A stretch of DNA of 64,000 nt from Rosellinia necatrix (taxonomy: Eukaryota > Ascomycota > Sordariomycetes > Xylariales > Xylariaceae). Shown here in pieces: positions 46,012 through 58,890 of this stretch. The stretch is from positions 1,674,001 through 1,738,000 of the forward strand of contig JAGYVD010000001.1 in assembly GCA_021209875.1 (NCBI GenBank), read 5' to 3'. The translations under genes were made by a program, and so were the position numbers. The notes under the pieces are model-generated. The model did not search any database. It saw nothing but the letters and a program-made list of their open reading frames with translations, and was not told the DNA's origin. Position 1 is the stretch's first letter. Every line of letters begins with the position of its first letter.

Positions 46012-46826
46012 ATGTATCCTAGGGAGAAACATCGCAAGTCCGTCATTAGGATGGATCCGGACTGTGCTATCTGCCACGCCCCTGCCACCCATGGCTGTGA
46101 TTGCGAGGCTAAGGGGCTGGAACATGCCGTCCAGCAGGCAGAGCACCGAATGATGCAATCTGTTTACACTGAAATACGGTGAGCTACCCGCAGAACTAGA
46201 CCACGTTGGCCACGCCCAGATACCAACGCATGGCTGTGTGTTGCCTCGTGCTAACGTCATACAGCTCTTGGGTTCGAGCACATGCCCAGGACTATATACT
46301 GGAGTATTTTCGACTGCTTACAGAGCGGCGAAAGGCTGCACATACCACCCACATGGAGCAGTTAAATGCAACTGCCTATCATTATTATCACGCACCTCCA
46401 CACCCAAGCGAGGTCCAAGCAGCTCAAGCAACTCTCAAGCGAGGTATCGACGAGGATTGGCAGTCAAGCGTCCAGCGGTATCCCGAAGTGTTAGAATATT
46501 TCTTCACCTTGGTTGAGTTGAACCTCCCCGCGGAAGATGATCCTGCCGTCAAAGACCCGCCACTAAGCGCATTGAACGGAGCGGCAAGAAAGGGGCATCG
46601 ACGAAGTTCGACTATAGCGGCAGAGAGTGCTCACGAAAGGGCACGTCACAGAAGGACACCGCCGCCGCAGCAACCGCCACCCGCCCTCGAGCGGAGAACG
46701 CCCGGTCCTCCCTTGCATATCACAGGAGGAAACCCCATGGCACCCGTACAACGAACAGGAAGACGGCAGGCTTTCCGGCCACCTACAGCGCCACCACAAA
46801 GTTACTATGGCGGCGGCGGCTTCTGA
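46012..46826 (+). CDS. Conserved-looking Cys-rich protein of unknown function
   Basis: Exons 46012-46178 and 46265-46826, with an 86-nt intron (GTGAGC donor, GTGCTAACG branch, CAG acceptor). The product is 242 residues. The N-terminus has C-x2-C-x7-C-x-C (Cys18, 21, 29, 31; DCAICHAPATHGCDC), a likely small zinc site. A helical core follows: LEHAVQQAEHRMMQSVYTEIR, then across the junction SWVRAHAQDYILEYFRLL, and later GIDEDWQSSVQRYPEVLEYFFTLVEL. The C-terminal 90 residues are basic, Pro-rich and disordered, ending in YGGGGF. Overall it looks like a protein family conserved in filamentous ascomycetes without an assigned role. A nucleic-acid or protein-binding adaptor is possible but unproven. 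Confidence 0.75.
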
Positions 46827-49127
46827 TCGGGATAAGCCGAAAGGGATCCTGGTGGCAAACACCACGTCTCCGTGATCATGAGTAGCAGAACAGTCTCACT
46901 CTACGATGCAATGATTAAGACACGCCATGATTAACCCGTTTACCCAAATGTTGTAAGGGAACGATGGACGACAACAAAACCAAACGTACTATTTTTTTTT
47001 TCTTTTATTCACCGCACAGCTCCCGCAAACATATTGCCTTCAGATCCTAGATATCGAGAGGGTAGTATCTCACGAGACGACGATTATATGAGTCGATAAC
47101 CACGTTTTGCAATGCATCCAGGGCCTATCTAAGAAAAAGCCACGGCATAGGCTCATAGTCATTCTGCATAGCGCCGGTCCCGTCATGTTTTGGCAACATC
47201 TTTCCAAAGTTCTTTTGTCTCTTCATCTACGACCTCACATGCTCCATCTTGCAGGTTCCAGGATATGAGCCTCCAGATCGCATATTCCGATTCCGCTTTG
47301 TCCGGACGGTGTTGCAGGTGTTGATCATAATTTCGAATTTAGTCACCCCGCGGCTTGCGGCATTGGTGTATGGAGTTTTGAAGCGGTAATTCATAAATGG
47401 AGGAGCGAACAAAGCGAGGCTCGTCGCAACCAAGTTGTTTGATTGTCAGATATAACGAGTCCAGGTGGGAAGGAATCAGCCCCACCTGCAGAGAAATCGG
47501 CCAAGGCAAAAAAGCTGCCGGTATACGGGTGCTTTGGGAAGTTGGAAAGCGTTCCGGTCAACATGCGTTACGCCCTGTCAGAAGAACTTAGATGGGGGAC
47601 GGTCTTGTGCCATGGTCAATACGTTGACACCCTGTGCGACTAACCATGAACACTGTTGGCCGATTTACAGGCAAGGACGGAGTATGGAATATGCCTCTGA
47701 TTAACTGTCTGTCTATCAGTGTTTTAGCCCAAGGCCCTGGCAGCGTAGAAGGCAAGAGACCAAATGATTGAAACACTCCCCTCCCTGAATTGTCATCTCG
47801 TGAGCCCAGCAACTACTTGCTCTCTAAGCTGCCCGGTCCTCTGACCGCCGCCACCTCGCGTATACGACATTCTTACTGCAACTCTTTTGTGCCATACGAT
47901 ATATGCAACTATAAAAGCCCGACACGTAGTAGGCAGAGTAAGACCCGGGCCTCGGTTAACCACTACATCAGTCCACGAGATACCTATCGGAAAACGTGAC
48001 ATGAACAGGTGACTGGAGATGAGAGGACGAGATATACAGGGTTGGCAACGTGTATGCGTGTAAAGCCAAACAAAAAAAAATATAATGAAGCTTCGCCAGC
48101 TATTGATTCCCGCGATGGCCTCCACGTTTCACTTTTGCAGCAAAAGGACGAAACCAGCCGGTGGTCAATCCAAACAGCCATCTCTATATGTAGTATATAA
48201 TGTACGCACTTATGTGAGTAGTCACATACGGACGTATGTATGAGGCATGTATACATTACATAACCACGAAGACCTGAACAAATCATCCATCCTTGCCCCA
48301 AGCAACCGTTGGGGAGGGGGCGAGTAAACCGTGCCACCATGTATAAACTATAGGGACCAGCCGCTCCCGTCAGCCATGCATCCGATGCCTCCAGCATGCA
48401 AGACGCGAGATTTTCGGTCAAACCGCCCCTCCGGATTGGCCAGGCGCTGTGGAACGACAACGAAACCAACCAGGCCTACCTGCCCGCCCTACCTCCCTGC
48501 CCGCGTGCGTCGCCAATATGAAGCCCCTCCCCCCCGGCTAGGCATGCGAGGATTGGTCGGAAACTGTCACGAACACCAAGAACCTCCTTTACACCTTTTT
48601 TTTTTTTTTTACCCTTTTCTTCTTCTCTTCCTCTCTCTCTCTCTCTCTTCCCTTCCCCAAGATGCTATAGGTAGGGTAACATGTAATGCGTCGACTCCCA
48701 CATATATAGACATCTTTTTTTTTCAGGTTTAACCTCGCTAAGGCTCGGAAACTCCCGCCGGATGTTCGAGATTAAAGAGGTAGCTAGCCTAGGCTGGGAA
48801 GTAGTGTAAAAAGATATCCTGATAGGTGAGAACCGACATCAGGCGATGATGCCGCGGTAGGCGTTCTTTATCGCATCATACTTACTGCCTTTAGGTATCG
48901 ATCGTACCATGCCAATAAAAAACGCGCTTGAGCGGGTAAGTATAAGTTGGGTACTGCGCGGCTATCTATCTACCTACCTACCTACTTATCTACCTCTAAT
49001 CTGCCCACGTCCTATATCGTATACATACATACATAGCTATACGTATACTACCTACCTGCCCATCCATTCACAAGCATCTTTACATACACCTCACGTATAT
49101 TTGTATGTATACATATTCACATAGATA

Positions 49128-49187
<60 letters not shown>

Positions 49188-50273
49188 TGTGTGTATATGT
49201 GCAAAAGTGTATAGCCTCTCAGAATGCAAGTCACAATATATTAACTAGGCTATGGAATTACCTACCAAGGCCGTGACTGCGTGCGCAACCATGTAACACA
49301 TCATATGTGTATGTCAGTATGTGTATGCACTGCAGTGTATGCGGGCTTATGCAGGCGGATAGAAATAGGTAACAATTGTCACGCTGCATCATAGATCACG
49401 AGACCGATTTGGCGTGCATCACGCTTAGATACCTAAGGTATGTAGGTGCCTTTATATGTAACGTACGGCTAACGGGGTCAGCGGCAGCGCGGCCCAACCT
49501 TGAACCCAACCTCGATTGATTAAACGACGGGCGGCGTGGTCTCGGCCCACCCCGGCACCATCCACCGATCCGTCGGGCCCGCATGACTTGGCTGGAAATC
49601 TGAAGACGTGAGTTCGCGTTGTTCGTGGGCTTGTCCACGTGTATCACGCGAATTGACGCGGACGCTCTTGTGGAATGGTACCTTACCACGGGGAGACGCG
49701 GCATCGACCCGTTCGCGGAGCGACACATGACAATCTAGCTGAGAGAAGTATAGCCGGTGGATCAGATACATGCACTTGTAGTATCTCGATTTGGTCAGAG
49801 AGGAACAGTCAAGCAGGGGGCTTCGTTTAGCTCATGGCGTAGATTATTAAATGATAAGAGATTTTGTATTTATCCTCGCTACTATATCGATACCACGGCG
49901 CTTGCCACAGGGGGTTCTGTCGAGGCTGGGTCGAAAACAGATCATGGATGAACGAGTAAGATCAAGAAGGCGTCTGCGTTTAGATGTGGCGAAGGAGACT
50001 GTGGCGCCCGGGGCAGCGATAAGCATATGCGAGAAATGCCTAGACATCAACGGTCAACACCAAATATATCGGTAAGGTGCCTCCTGCTTTCAGCTTGTCG
50101 GGCTCGGAGATAACATGAGCATATCTTAGGCGGATAGTGATGTCCTTGTGACAGAGCCCGGGGAAGGAGGACGTCCCTCTCAAGAGTTATCGTTCTCAAT
50201 GACTGGTTCCTCCTCAGGCTTGGCTGACCCCTCAATTTTGTTTTGTTTCCAGTTCAGGGGAGTCGTCGGAGCT
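46827..50273. other. Long intergenic region
   Basis: About 3.4 kb with no supported gene; frames are short and unrecognised. It holds a poly-T/(CT)n stretch at 48598-48650 and a long (GT)n tract at 49131-49188. Confidence 0.45.
49131..49188. repeat. (GT)n dinucleotide microsatellite
   Basis: About 28 GT units with one interruption near the end. Confidence 0.95.
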
Positions 50274-51891
50274 CTAGTCCTTCTTCTCCTCCTCCAAAGA
50301 AGCGTCTTTCAGCTCTGAGGTAACATCCTCAACGCTAGCGTCGGCCTTGTCGCCATTGGCACCGTTAGGCGTCACGGCGCCAGACGCCTCTGCGGCTTCT
50401 TCAGCCTCTAGTTTCTCGATCTCTTTCTTCGCCTTCTCAATATTCTAAACACCGTTAGCAAAAATGTAATCAATGCGGGCATCATCGAGGACACCTACGC
50501 GCTGTGTTTCGGCTTGTTGGTCAGACTTCCAGTGATCAAGTTTTGCCTTGACTTTCTCGATGACGGCCGGGACGTCGGCAGCGCTCATGGGAGGATCAAC
50601 GCCCAAGAAACTACAGTCATCGATGACAGAGGGTGGACAGTTGTAGCCACTCTTCTCGGCGGGGGCTGACTTTTTGCCCTTCTTCCCTTTCTTAATGGCG
50701 GGTAGGTAGTCGTCGTCGCGGTCTTCCTTTCGCACCAATTTGGTGCCCTTCAAGCCGGCGTCGTCAACCTTGCGCGAGGCTTGAGCAGTCAAGCCGCTGT
50801 CGGCCAAGAGGGGGGCCTTCTCGGTAGGGGCGGACGACGGGTCAAAGAAGTGAAGCAGGCTGTTGGAGCGACGAATTTCCTCAAGATAGGCAGGGTCACT
50901 GGCCTCCTGTAGCAGCTTTTGGGCCCGCTCCTTCTTCTTCTCCTTGTCATAGCGCTCCCGTTCGGCTTTCTGACGCTCCCGGGCCTTTTGGCGTGCCTCA
51001 CGCTCGTACTCGCCAAACGCCTTCTTCGCAGCGTAGTACTCGTCCTTGAGCTTACGCACGGCCTGGTACTTTTCTTGTTGCGCAGCCTGGAGTGTGGTTC
51101 GCTCGTCACGCAAAGAGTTGAGATTCTTGAAGGCGTCATCTTGTTCGGCCTTGAGAGAATCAAGTTCGGCCTGGACCTTGGAGTAACGATCGCTAAGGGC
51201 ACGAGCTTCGGGGTCGTCCATGCTATCCTTGATCTCCTTAATCTTGGCCTTGAGGTCATCAATGGCCTTCTGCGAGTTGTCGAATTGGGCGAAGTTCTTG
51301 CGTAGCTTGCGGAGGTTTGAGATCTCATTCAGGGACTTCTTCTCATCAACAAGCTTCATCATACCGCTGTTCACCTCCTTGTCAAGACTCTCAATTTTGC
51401 GATCGATCTCCTCAACACTCTTGAAGGCAACCTTGCCACGGGCATTCTTCTGTTCGGTGATACGTGATCGGAGCTGTTCGTCGAAGCGCTTGATCTGGTC
51501 GAGCTTGGAGTTGCGAGCATTCTTACCGACGCCTTGCTTGTTACGAATCTCATTCGCCTCGGCAATTAGTTCTTGGCGCCGCTTCTGAGTAGGCGATTGG
51601 GTTTCTTTGTTCTTGTTCGGAGTCGCGAGGTCGACCTTGGCCTTGATAGCATTCTAGACAGCATCGTAAGCATGCTACTACCGGGTAATTGGAGAAGGAG
51701 ACCAGCTGCGTAGTCCGGGTCCAAATGCAATCACCCACATATTTAGCCATCGTGTCCTGGTACTCTTTCTCAGCCTTGGCCAGACGCTCATTGAAGAGTT
51801 CGGCATTGGGCTTCTCAGGTTTCTTCTTGTCAGCCGCAGCAGCAGCGGCGGCGGCTGGGGCTGGGGCAGGGGCAGTAGCAGTCTCGGCCAT
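50274..51891 (-). CDS. bfr1: Bfr1-type RNA-binding / nuclear segregation protein
   Basis: Exons 51891-51739, 51653-50499 and 50444-50274; 492 residues. The first intron starts GTGGGT and ends TCTAG. The second is 54 nt (GTAGGT donor, TGCTAACGG branch, TTTAG acceptor), a multiple of three whose last codon reads TAG, so an unspliced message would stop early. The N-terminus is an Ala/Pro-rich tail. NAIKAKVDLATPN marks the start of the conserved Bfr1 domain, followed by long coiled coils rich in Lys/Glu (KRRQELIAEANEIRNKQG through EREARQKARERQKAE). A C-terminal segment with basic KKGKKGKK and a final acidic coiled piece follow. Bfr1 associates with polysomes, ER-targeted mRNAs and nuclear segregation in yeast. 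It shares its upstream region with rpb5. Confidence 0.9.
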
Positions 51892-52936
51892 GGTCACAGC
51901 GGGGGGAACCGAAGACACAAGAAGGGGAAGGGAAAGAAAGGGAAAGAAGGGGATGAGAGGGAGATATCTTTGGGCGGGTGTGCGGGTGTGTGCGTGTGTG
52001 CGTGTGTGCGTATATGTATATACGTATATAATATAAATATATGTAACTAGTTAGTTATACCTAGTTATATATATTTGTATATATTATATGTGACGGTGGA
52101 TGCTTGCACACAGGCTCGTGGCGCAATGGCAGAAGACTATCAAATTAATGATAGACTTAGACTTTGCGATGCTCTGCTGGTGGTGACAAGGGAAATGGGA
52201 TGAGTGCAGTGCCCGGGGAATCCGCGGAAAGGTAAGGAGAAGGATCAGCAAACCTGAGGAGAGGAAGGCCAGATCTCAGGGTCCAGAAGGCTGTTCTGCG
52301 TAGTTCTTGTGATTTTTGGGTCTACCTACCTACCTAGTCTTTCGTAACCTACCTACCTACCTACTTAGTACTTAGGTAGCAAAATGGAAAAATTAATTCT
52401 GGCTTGGTCTTGGCAAAATATTGGGGTTCAATGGCCATTCAACCCCAATTTTCAGCGTCTCGCTCCAATTCACCAATCAAGACGGCCATACGACGTGGTC
52501 TGGGCGCGTGAGGTAGGTCTGTTTGGTTGGGTCTGTCCCCACCCAGTCACTATATCTGGTATATCTGTGAAGTAGGTATCTCCGTACCTGCGTTGCAATC
52601 CACAACCTTCTGTGGTGGAGACCCCTGTATATACTGGAAGCAGGTAGCCTGCGCGCCCCCCTGCAACGCTCTTGGAATTTTCTAACAGAAAAGCGAGGCT
52701 GAAGCTAGTCTTTGTTACCTCCCATCCACCATCCTCACCTCGAATCCCAGTATCTTGTTGAACTTCTCTTTCTTCCTACTTCCTCCCCCGCCCCCCCGGC
52801 CCCTCTTCCTCCCTGCACACATCGCCACGCCCCCCCCTCAATCAAGGGCTCCTAAAGCATCCTTCGATTTTAGAGGCATCAGCCTGGCCAAAGACGCGCA
52901 TCTCGCCAAACGAGTTTACTGCTATCATAACCCAAC
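51892..52936. promoter_or_regulatory. Divergent upstream region of bfr1 and rpb5
   Basis: 1045 bp between two divergent housekeeping genes. Near bfr1 are purine-rich and GTGTGC repeats (51900-52010). In the middle are (CTAC)n words (52322-52370). Next to rpb5 is a C/T-rich stretch (52760-52840), typical of highly expressed fungal genes. A tRNA-like fragment near 52113 was rejected as a gene. Confidence 0.5.
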
Positions 52937-53789
52937 ATGGCTGACGCGGAGACCATCAATGCCGAGGCGAACGAGAGAAGCCTGGTCAAAGCCTGGCGCG
53001 CATGGAGAACCGCTCACGAGATGGTCCAGGACCGAGTATGTCGCCCTCAATGCCGACCTTGGGCCGCGAACAGAGAAAGCAGGGATGCTGATGTACGCAG
53101 GGCTATGAACTAGCGGAGGACGAGGTCAAGATCTCTCTTGACGCATTCAGGACACAGTACTCAAGTGTAGATGGCACCGTCTCGTAGGTGTACACCCAGC
53201 CAACGTGGATTCCGATCAAAAACCGCGCCACCACTAACCAGACCCCTACACCACCATGTATAGGCGCGAGAGGATGAAGTTCTCTGCTCGACCAAGCCCC
53301 GAGATGCTTAAGAAGTACACTCCCCCCGCAACCCCGAACAACCCCGACCCGCAACCGGACATCGGCACGATCTGGGTGGAGTTCAACGATGATAACAGCG
53401 TCGGCGCCGAGGCTATGCGTAAATTCGCTAAGTTCTGTTCGCACGAGCACTACAAGACCGGCATGATGATACTGAGTGGCAACGTCTCGTCTGCTGCCAA
53501 GAAGGAAATTCCCAAATTCGCCCAGTGGACTTCCATCGAGTGGTTCCTCGAGGAGGACCTGCTCATCAACATTACCCAACACGAGCTTGTGCCGAAGCAC
53601 GTAATTCTAAGCAGGGAAGAGAAGATAGCGCTGCTCAAGCGCTACCGCCTGAAGGAGACCCAGCTGCCCCGTATCCTGCAGCGTGACCCGATTGCGAAGT
53701 ATTTCGGCATGCGTCGCGGCCAAGTCGTTAAAATTATCCGCAAGAGTGAAACGGCTGGGCGCTACGCCAGTTACCGGTTGTGTGTATAG
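52937..53789 (+). CDS. rpb5: RNA polymerase I/II/III common subunit Rpb5 (RPABC1)
   Basis: Exons 52937-53035, 53101-53183 and 53264-53789, introns 65 and 80 nt (the second with CCACTAACC), 235 residues. The N-terminal jaw region reads LVKAWRAWRTAHEMVQDRGYELAED across the first junction. The C-terminal assembly domain carries HELVPKHVILSREEKIALLKRYRLKETQLPRI and ends in RDPIAKYFGMRRGQVVKIIRKSETAGRYASYRL, the highly conserved Rpb5/archaeal RpoH core. The protein is shared by all three nuclear RNA polymerases and forms part of the lower jaw near incoming DNA. The start Met matches the usual short N-terminus. Confidence 0.95.
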
Positions 53790-56615
53790 TGGACGAGTAC
53801 AAACACCCGGGGGGAGAGGAGAGGAGACTAGAGAAAAGATGATTGTGCGGAAAGCATTTGTAGAATATGGCGTCTACGTGGATGACAATGGAAATTTTCC
53901 AGGGGCGGGACGGCGTTTATTGGTATGAGAAGCTCAAAGAGGGCTCCTTGGACGGAGTTTGACTCTAGTCAAGCCTTCTTGATGCATATCTGTGTTTAAT
54001 ATCCAGCGGTCGGGTGCTTGTACTTGTGTTTCGCAGCAATCGTGTATTCATGTTTCTCAACTAGATTGTGACAATCCAATAACACCTAGACCAGGCTTAT
54101 CGCGCAATCAAGAAGTGGCAAGGTTCAAACGGTCAGAAATACTCCCACTCTCGCCACAGCTCATAGCAACAGAGAATTTTCGCGCATAGAATGAGATATC
54201 AAGCCGATCTTCTCAGTAAGTTAATCCAGACACGCAAGTGCACCCGATAATATGGACGATCCAAGCAGTTTCCTTGCCATTATGAGGGTCGACACTAGCA
54301 TGATAAATTACGAACATGTAAAATCCACACATTTGCACGGCGGCCTATTAAGGTTATGCTAGGTATGCTGTAAGAAGCCCGTTACAGATATTCCAACACA
54401 AAACTGAGATGACCCAAATTTCCTTGCTGTGTGTAAGTTGAGATGCCCGCGCGTTTAAGTTATCTGAACCAAGTAACCAGCCATTCGAGCTTGTTTAGGC
54501 ACATCATACCGCGTCGCTACTTGTGCTCCGACAACATAATCCCTCTGGCTGATCGTAGGCGGTATTGTATATGTTGGGGGATCTTTACTATCCTCGTATC
54601 CGGTCTCGATAGGTGCTGGTGCGGGCTTGAAGACACGATTCCTATACCACACTCACTCGGAGCCGAGGAAAACGGAATTGCACCCCCTTTCCCTGCACGT
54701 AGTACGTCTTCAGTTTTAATTCCGTCTTACTCATAGGCGCCAGCCAAACTCTCTATATTGTTATGCCAAATCTACAGGTATATTATGTTTTATCATTTAC
54801 CTTCCCCGTAGATATCGAGAACTTTCATTACAATCCTAATCGAAATGCCCAATCAGCACGCTGAATCCTTTGCTGCACCGTATATTTCGCCTCCTGAAGG
54901 TACCTAGCCTTTTTGACTGTCCGCTGACTGAGGCGCCGAAACATGTCCACGCCGGTTTCAAGCCTTACTCACCACGAGATGTAAGCGGCCTGGTCCAGAA
55001 TATGCCATGCCGCGCCGTAAACAGAACCAGTACAAAACACGAGATGAAGCAACTTGGGCAACGGACAAGATGTCGAACGAGAGCCTTACACAACAATGAC
55101 AACGCAACAAATCCTGATCGGGCTCTTAGTAAACCGGACCGAGTCAATGCACCCAATTCGCCCAACCCTTGATCTACTTTCGATCTTATCTTTTGCCAAT
55201 GAATGACACGCGCGCCTAAGATAAAACATGCATTTCCCTCCCCTCTGTAGCCGCCCGCCACGCCTCATCCCTTCCTACCCACAACAGCGTATAATCCTCA
55301 TATGAAGATCCTTCCCGTACCCCGTCTCACGGATTCCAAATCCTCACCCGCCTCCCACTCTCCCCAAAAATACTTCAAAGAACGTGCCAGCCCAAGCCTA
55401 ATCAAGGGTTTCACGTGGAAGCACCATGTGGGGGAAGAGGCGAGAGAAGTATAATTGGTTCAGCGTCTCGCGTGAATTACCACCCGGGCTATATGTCTCG
55501 GGAGAGAATGTCCAGGCGAGGGGAGGAGGGTGCTTCACCGGCCACGTGATGGTGGTTATCATGTCGCCCGAGACAAGATGACGAGTTCTTTGGCTATCTA
55601 ATAAGTGGCTCAGACAAACGAGCTCCAGTATGGAAAAAGGATGCCCAAATATTACCCTGAAGTCGGTTTAATAGATAGTGAATGGTACCAGTTTCGAGTA
55701 GATGGATCACCTATTAAATGTGCAGATTGTGATGCCCCTTTTTTTCTCATCTTGAGCCAGACAATCTAGTTTGTCTCTGGGCGTAGATATAGTAGGTTAG
55801 GGTAATATATATCACCAATTGAGACTAATGAGATAGACAGTTTACGCCCCCTAATTCGTCGACCAAGACAGACCGAAGCGACGAGGATGGAAATAGATGC
55901 ACGAAACTCCTTGAACGCTGCTTAATACTCCCGTTTTTCATATAGTAGATCGGTGATCAGGCCCTCAGAAATGCATTAAACAGATGGGGCTGGAAATAAT
56001 ATAGTATTTGGGGGTATCTATAACTCCGTCCGGCAAACCGTTGCATCGTGACAGAGGGTCTAAGCAAACAGGCCAATATGTCAAGAATATCCCTCCGGCG
56101 CTATAGTAGTGGCTGATTCAATATCTTTCTGATACTTTTAGTTTTCTCTTCCGTGACTAACGCACCGTGCCTCCGTTGTATCCGCGCTCCTCCTCCCGCC
56201 CCCAATATCGAGTCATAATCCCCTGGCCGATGCGAAAAAAAGGCATGACGGGGAAACCCATGGCCATAAGCCTACTACTCCTCAAGTCATGACTACCGTA
56301 CCGGAACCCGAAAACGCCGCGGTGGCTTTCTCTCCCGAAGTCGGCCCCGATGAAAACAAATCCATTTTGCAGGATAGAGGCAAACAACCCATTAACCTAA
56401 CGCCTGGTGCCCAACCCAACCTATTTGGGTTCGTCGTGTATGTATATAATATTGTATTACACTTCATGGTAGATTTCGGCATTAGCGTCGTAAATCTCAT
56501 GAGATGGGGCCGAACTGTGAACGTTGAATGACCCCAGCGCTCGAATTATAGTAAGAATGTGATGGTAGTGTATATAAGTATGCGAATTAAGAGTGATGGT
56601 GGTGGAATTCTCGCA
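53790..56615. other. Long intergenic region
   Basis: About 2.8 kb without a supported gene; short unrecognised frames only, AT-rich between 55.6 and 56.1 kb. Confidence 0.45.
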
Positions 56616-58293
56616 TTATCTGAGCAAACCGCCGGCATCGACTAAGACGGGACCACCGCGATATTCGTCGATTTCATAAGCTGGTTCGTGGGGGTGCTGC
56701 GGTATAGGTTGTAGTTCAGTTCCGCCCGAAGGGCTACTGGGGCGTCTTGACTGGAAAGGACGAAAAAGACCACCCAAGTCCCGCAAAAGCGTCTGTGAAC
56801 CTCGCCGCAAGCCAGAACCGCTCGCATTTACGGTTGGCGATGGAGTCGTACGGAATAGGGATATTGGATCGCGGCTCGAATTGAAACTGTCGCCAGTGCT
56901 CCGGAGAGTAGCGTCGCTGGTCTCCACATCCAATAATCCTCCCACGTCCAAGAATGAAACCCGTCTTGGGGCGTTGGTTGAATTTCTCTGGCCGGTAGTG
57001 ACTGACTGGTGACGGGAAGGGGAAGCGTTATCTCTGCGTCTCGAGCTTATTGTTGATGGTTGATCGAATTGCCAGTGGTCCAAGCTAGCGACCGGCGCGG
57101 GTCCAAATCCCAACCTCGACGGCGCCTCCTCCTCGTCGTTGCGATACTCCCGATTAACACCCAAGCCTAGATCTCTGACCAAATCTTCGTCGCTACCCCA
57201 ATGCCTCTGAATTGTAGGTCGCCGCGAGGAGTTTCGATCTATAGAGTCGCCAACAACGGAGTCGGCTCTGTATTTAATCTTCTTGGTGCCCCGATCGCGC
57301 ACAAAGGATCCGAGCACCAATGCGTTTGCTGCCGTAGTTGCGAAGAGTAGTTCGACCGAGGCAAGAAGGGACCGCGTTTGTTGACTACCATGTGTATGGA
57401 AAACGTAAAAGACTCGATAGATAGTGGTGCCAACGGGACCTAGGCTTAAGCAAAATAGTAAGGTAAGTTGAAGCTTCTTTTTGGGGCCCATATGACTGGT
57501 TAGGATGATGGGCACAGGAAAGATAACCAGGACAAGGTCGGTCATAATATTGGCTGTAGCCATTGTGATGAGTTGGACATAGCCTTGACGACATCGGCCA
57601 CCGGGGTCTGGCAAAACTTGCCAGTAATGGTTAAAGGGCTGGCATTCGGCTAGATTGGCAATGATAACAGCTACAAAAGTCACAGCCAATATGCAACGTA
57701 TAATATTGAGAGTAAGGTCATGCGACCGTCTCCAAAACGTGCTCGTCAGGCGTTTGAAGAAATCGAGGATAGCAAGCTTGAGAACCCAGAGCCTTGGGTC
57801 ACACGCGAGTTAGCTTTAAACAGATCTAAGCTTGGGGTAATTCGGATCCCACGCAGCCTACTATGACGCGTGGGAGACTAATATGAAATAAGTGGATTGG
57901 AGGGAGATGGGGTGTGTGGACGGGTGTTCTTGTTGAGAGGAAAGAAAGTAAGGCACCGTACGTTGCTGCATATAGAATGCGACTCCCGATGACCAGCCCA
58001 CTCGCGATCGATCTCTGTCTCCTCTGCGTTTCGGTCAAGGGCCAGATGAACCGGGCGTTGTTGGTCCCCCATAATAACGCGAGATGCACGAGGCCCATAC
58101 GGAGGTAGAGAGGGATGACCGCAAAGGTGACGGTTTTGTCCTCCCGAAAGAGCTTCTCAGACCGGACAAAACGGCCGGCAACGCGCAGGAGGATAATGGT
58201 GGTACAGAATAGGGTGATCCACCAGCAGACGAGCAGCGTGGGCTTGTCGTCGTCGAAGGTGTGTAGCGGTGGCGGTGATGAGTACAGCGGCAT
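56616..58293 (-). CDS. Fungal rhodopsin-like (PTH11-related) integral membrane protein
   Basis: Exons 58293-57962 and 57792-56616 with a 169-nt intron (GTACGG donor, AGCTAACTC branch); 502 residues. The N-terminal half has about seven membrane segments, among them LLVCWWITLFCTTIILL, FAVIPLYLRMGLVHLALLWG, LAVTFVAVIIANLAECQPF, LVLVIFPVPIIL and LLFCLSLGPVGTTIYRVFY. CQPFNHYW, GRCRQGY and NIMTDL are the recurrent motifs of the fungal rhodopsin-like domain. No CFEM domain is present. The C-terminal 230 residues are cytosolic, Ser/Arg-rich and disordered, a possible phosphorylation target. The family is thought to sense surface or chemical cues in filamentous fungi, but ligands are mostly unknown. 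No retinal-binding Lys is expected or seen. Confidence 0.85.
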
Positions 58294-58813
58294 GGCGTCT
58301 CTGGTCAGTGGCGGCCACGCCCGTCAACCTCCGTAGAGGGACGAGCGGGGGGTTCGTGATGTCCCCGAGGTTCGTGACTCGATTACCGGCGTCTATTACG
58401 GGCTGCGGGTTGAGGTCTTCCACTCCCTGTCACAACGCAGGGTTGCTGAAAGCCAGATGTTGGCGCAACCAGCCGACAGAGCGGTGGGATATGTCGATTT
58501 CCGGTTTCTTGTACCAGGCACTATTCATGCGCGAACCGGGTCCGCAATGCTGCAATGGATGACAAGAAACCGCTGGGGGAATGGCCAGTGATGCCGGACT
58601 AGTAGCAACAGCGTCAAGTATATTTGGGGCATAAGCATATATGACCGGAGTAGCGTGGATTTCCTCTCGTGGGTAACAATATGTACTAGAATAATGTGTT
58701 GTCAATGGGTATGATGAACTGCACATTGTAATGAAGAATCGATGGAGCCCGTGGGAAGGGAAGGCGGCAGCGGCAGCGGCGGCGGCGGCGGTGGTAGTGG
58801 TGGTGATGGTGGT

Positions 58814-58890
58814 GGACAGTGACAGTGACAGTGACAGTGACAGTGACAATGACAATGACAATGACAATGACAATGACAGTGACAGTGACA
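58814..58890. repeat. Hexanucleotide repeat (GACAGT/GACAAT)n
   Basis: About twelve six-base units in three blocks: GACAGT, then GACAAT, then GACAGT again. The frames across it code Ser/Asp or His/Cys runs and are artefacts. Confidence 0.9.

Noticed and set aside
47984..48469. 161-codon minus-strand frame
   Set aside because: No motif, Cys/Trp-rich random-looking composition, no intron or start context.
52113..52170. tRNA-Arg-like 5' half (GGCTCGTGGCGCAATGG)
   Set aside because: The A-box matches, but there is no T arm or closing acceptor strand and the anticodon arm does not have a 7-nt loop.
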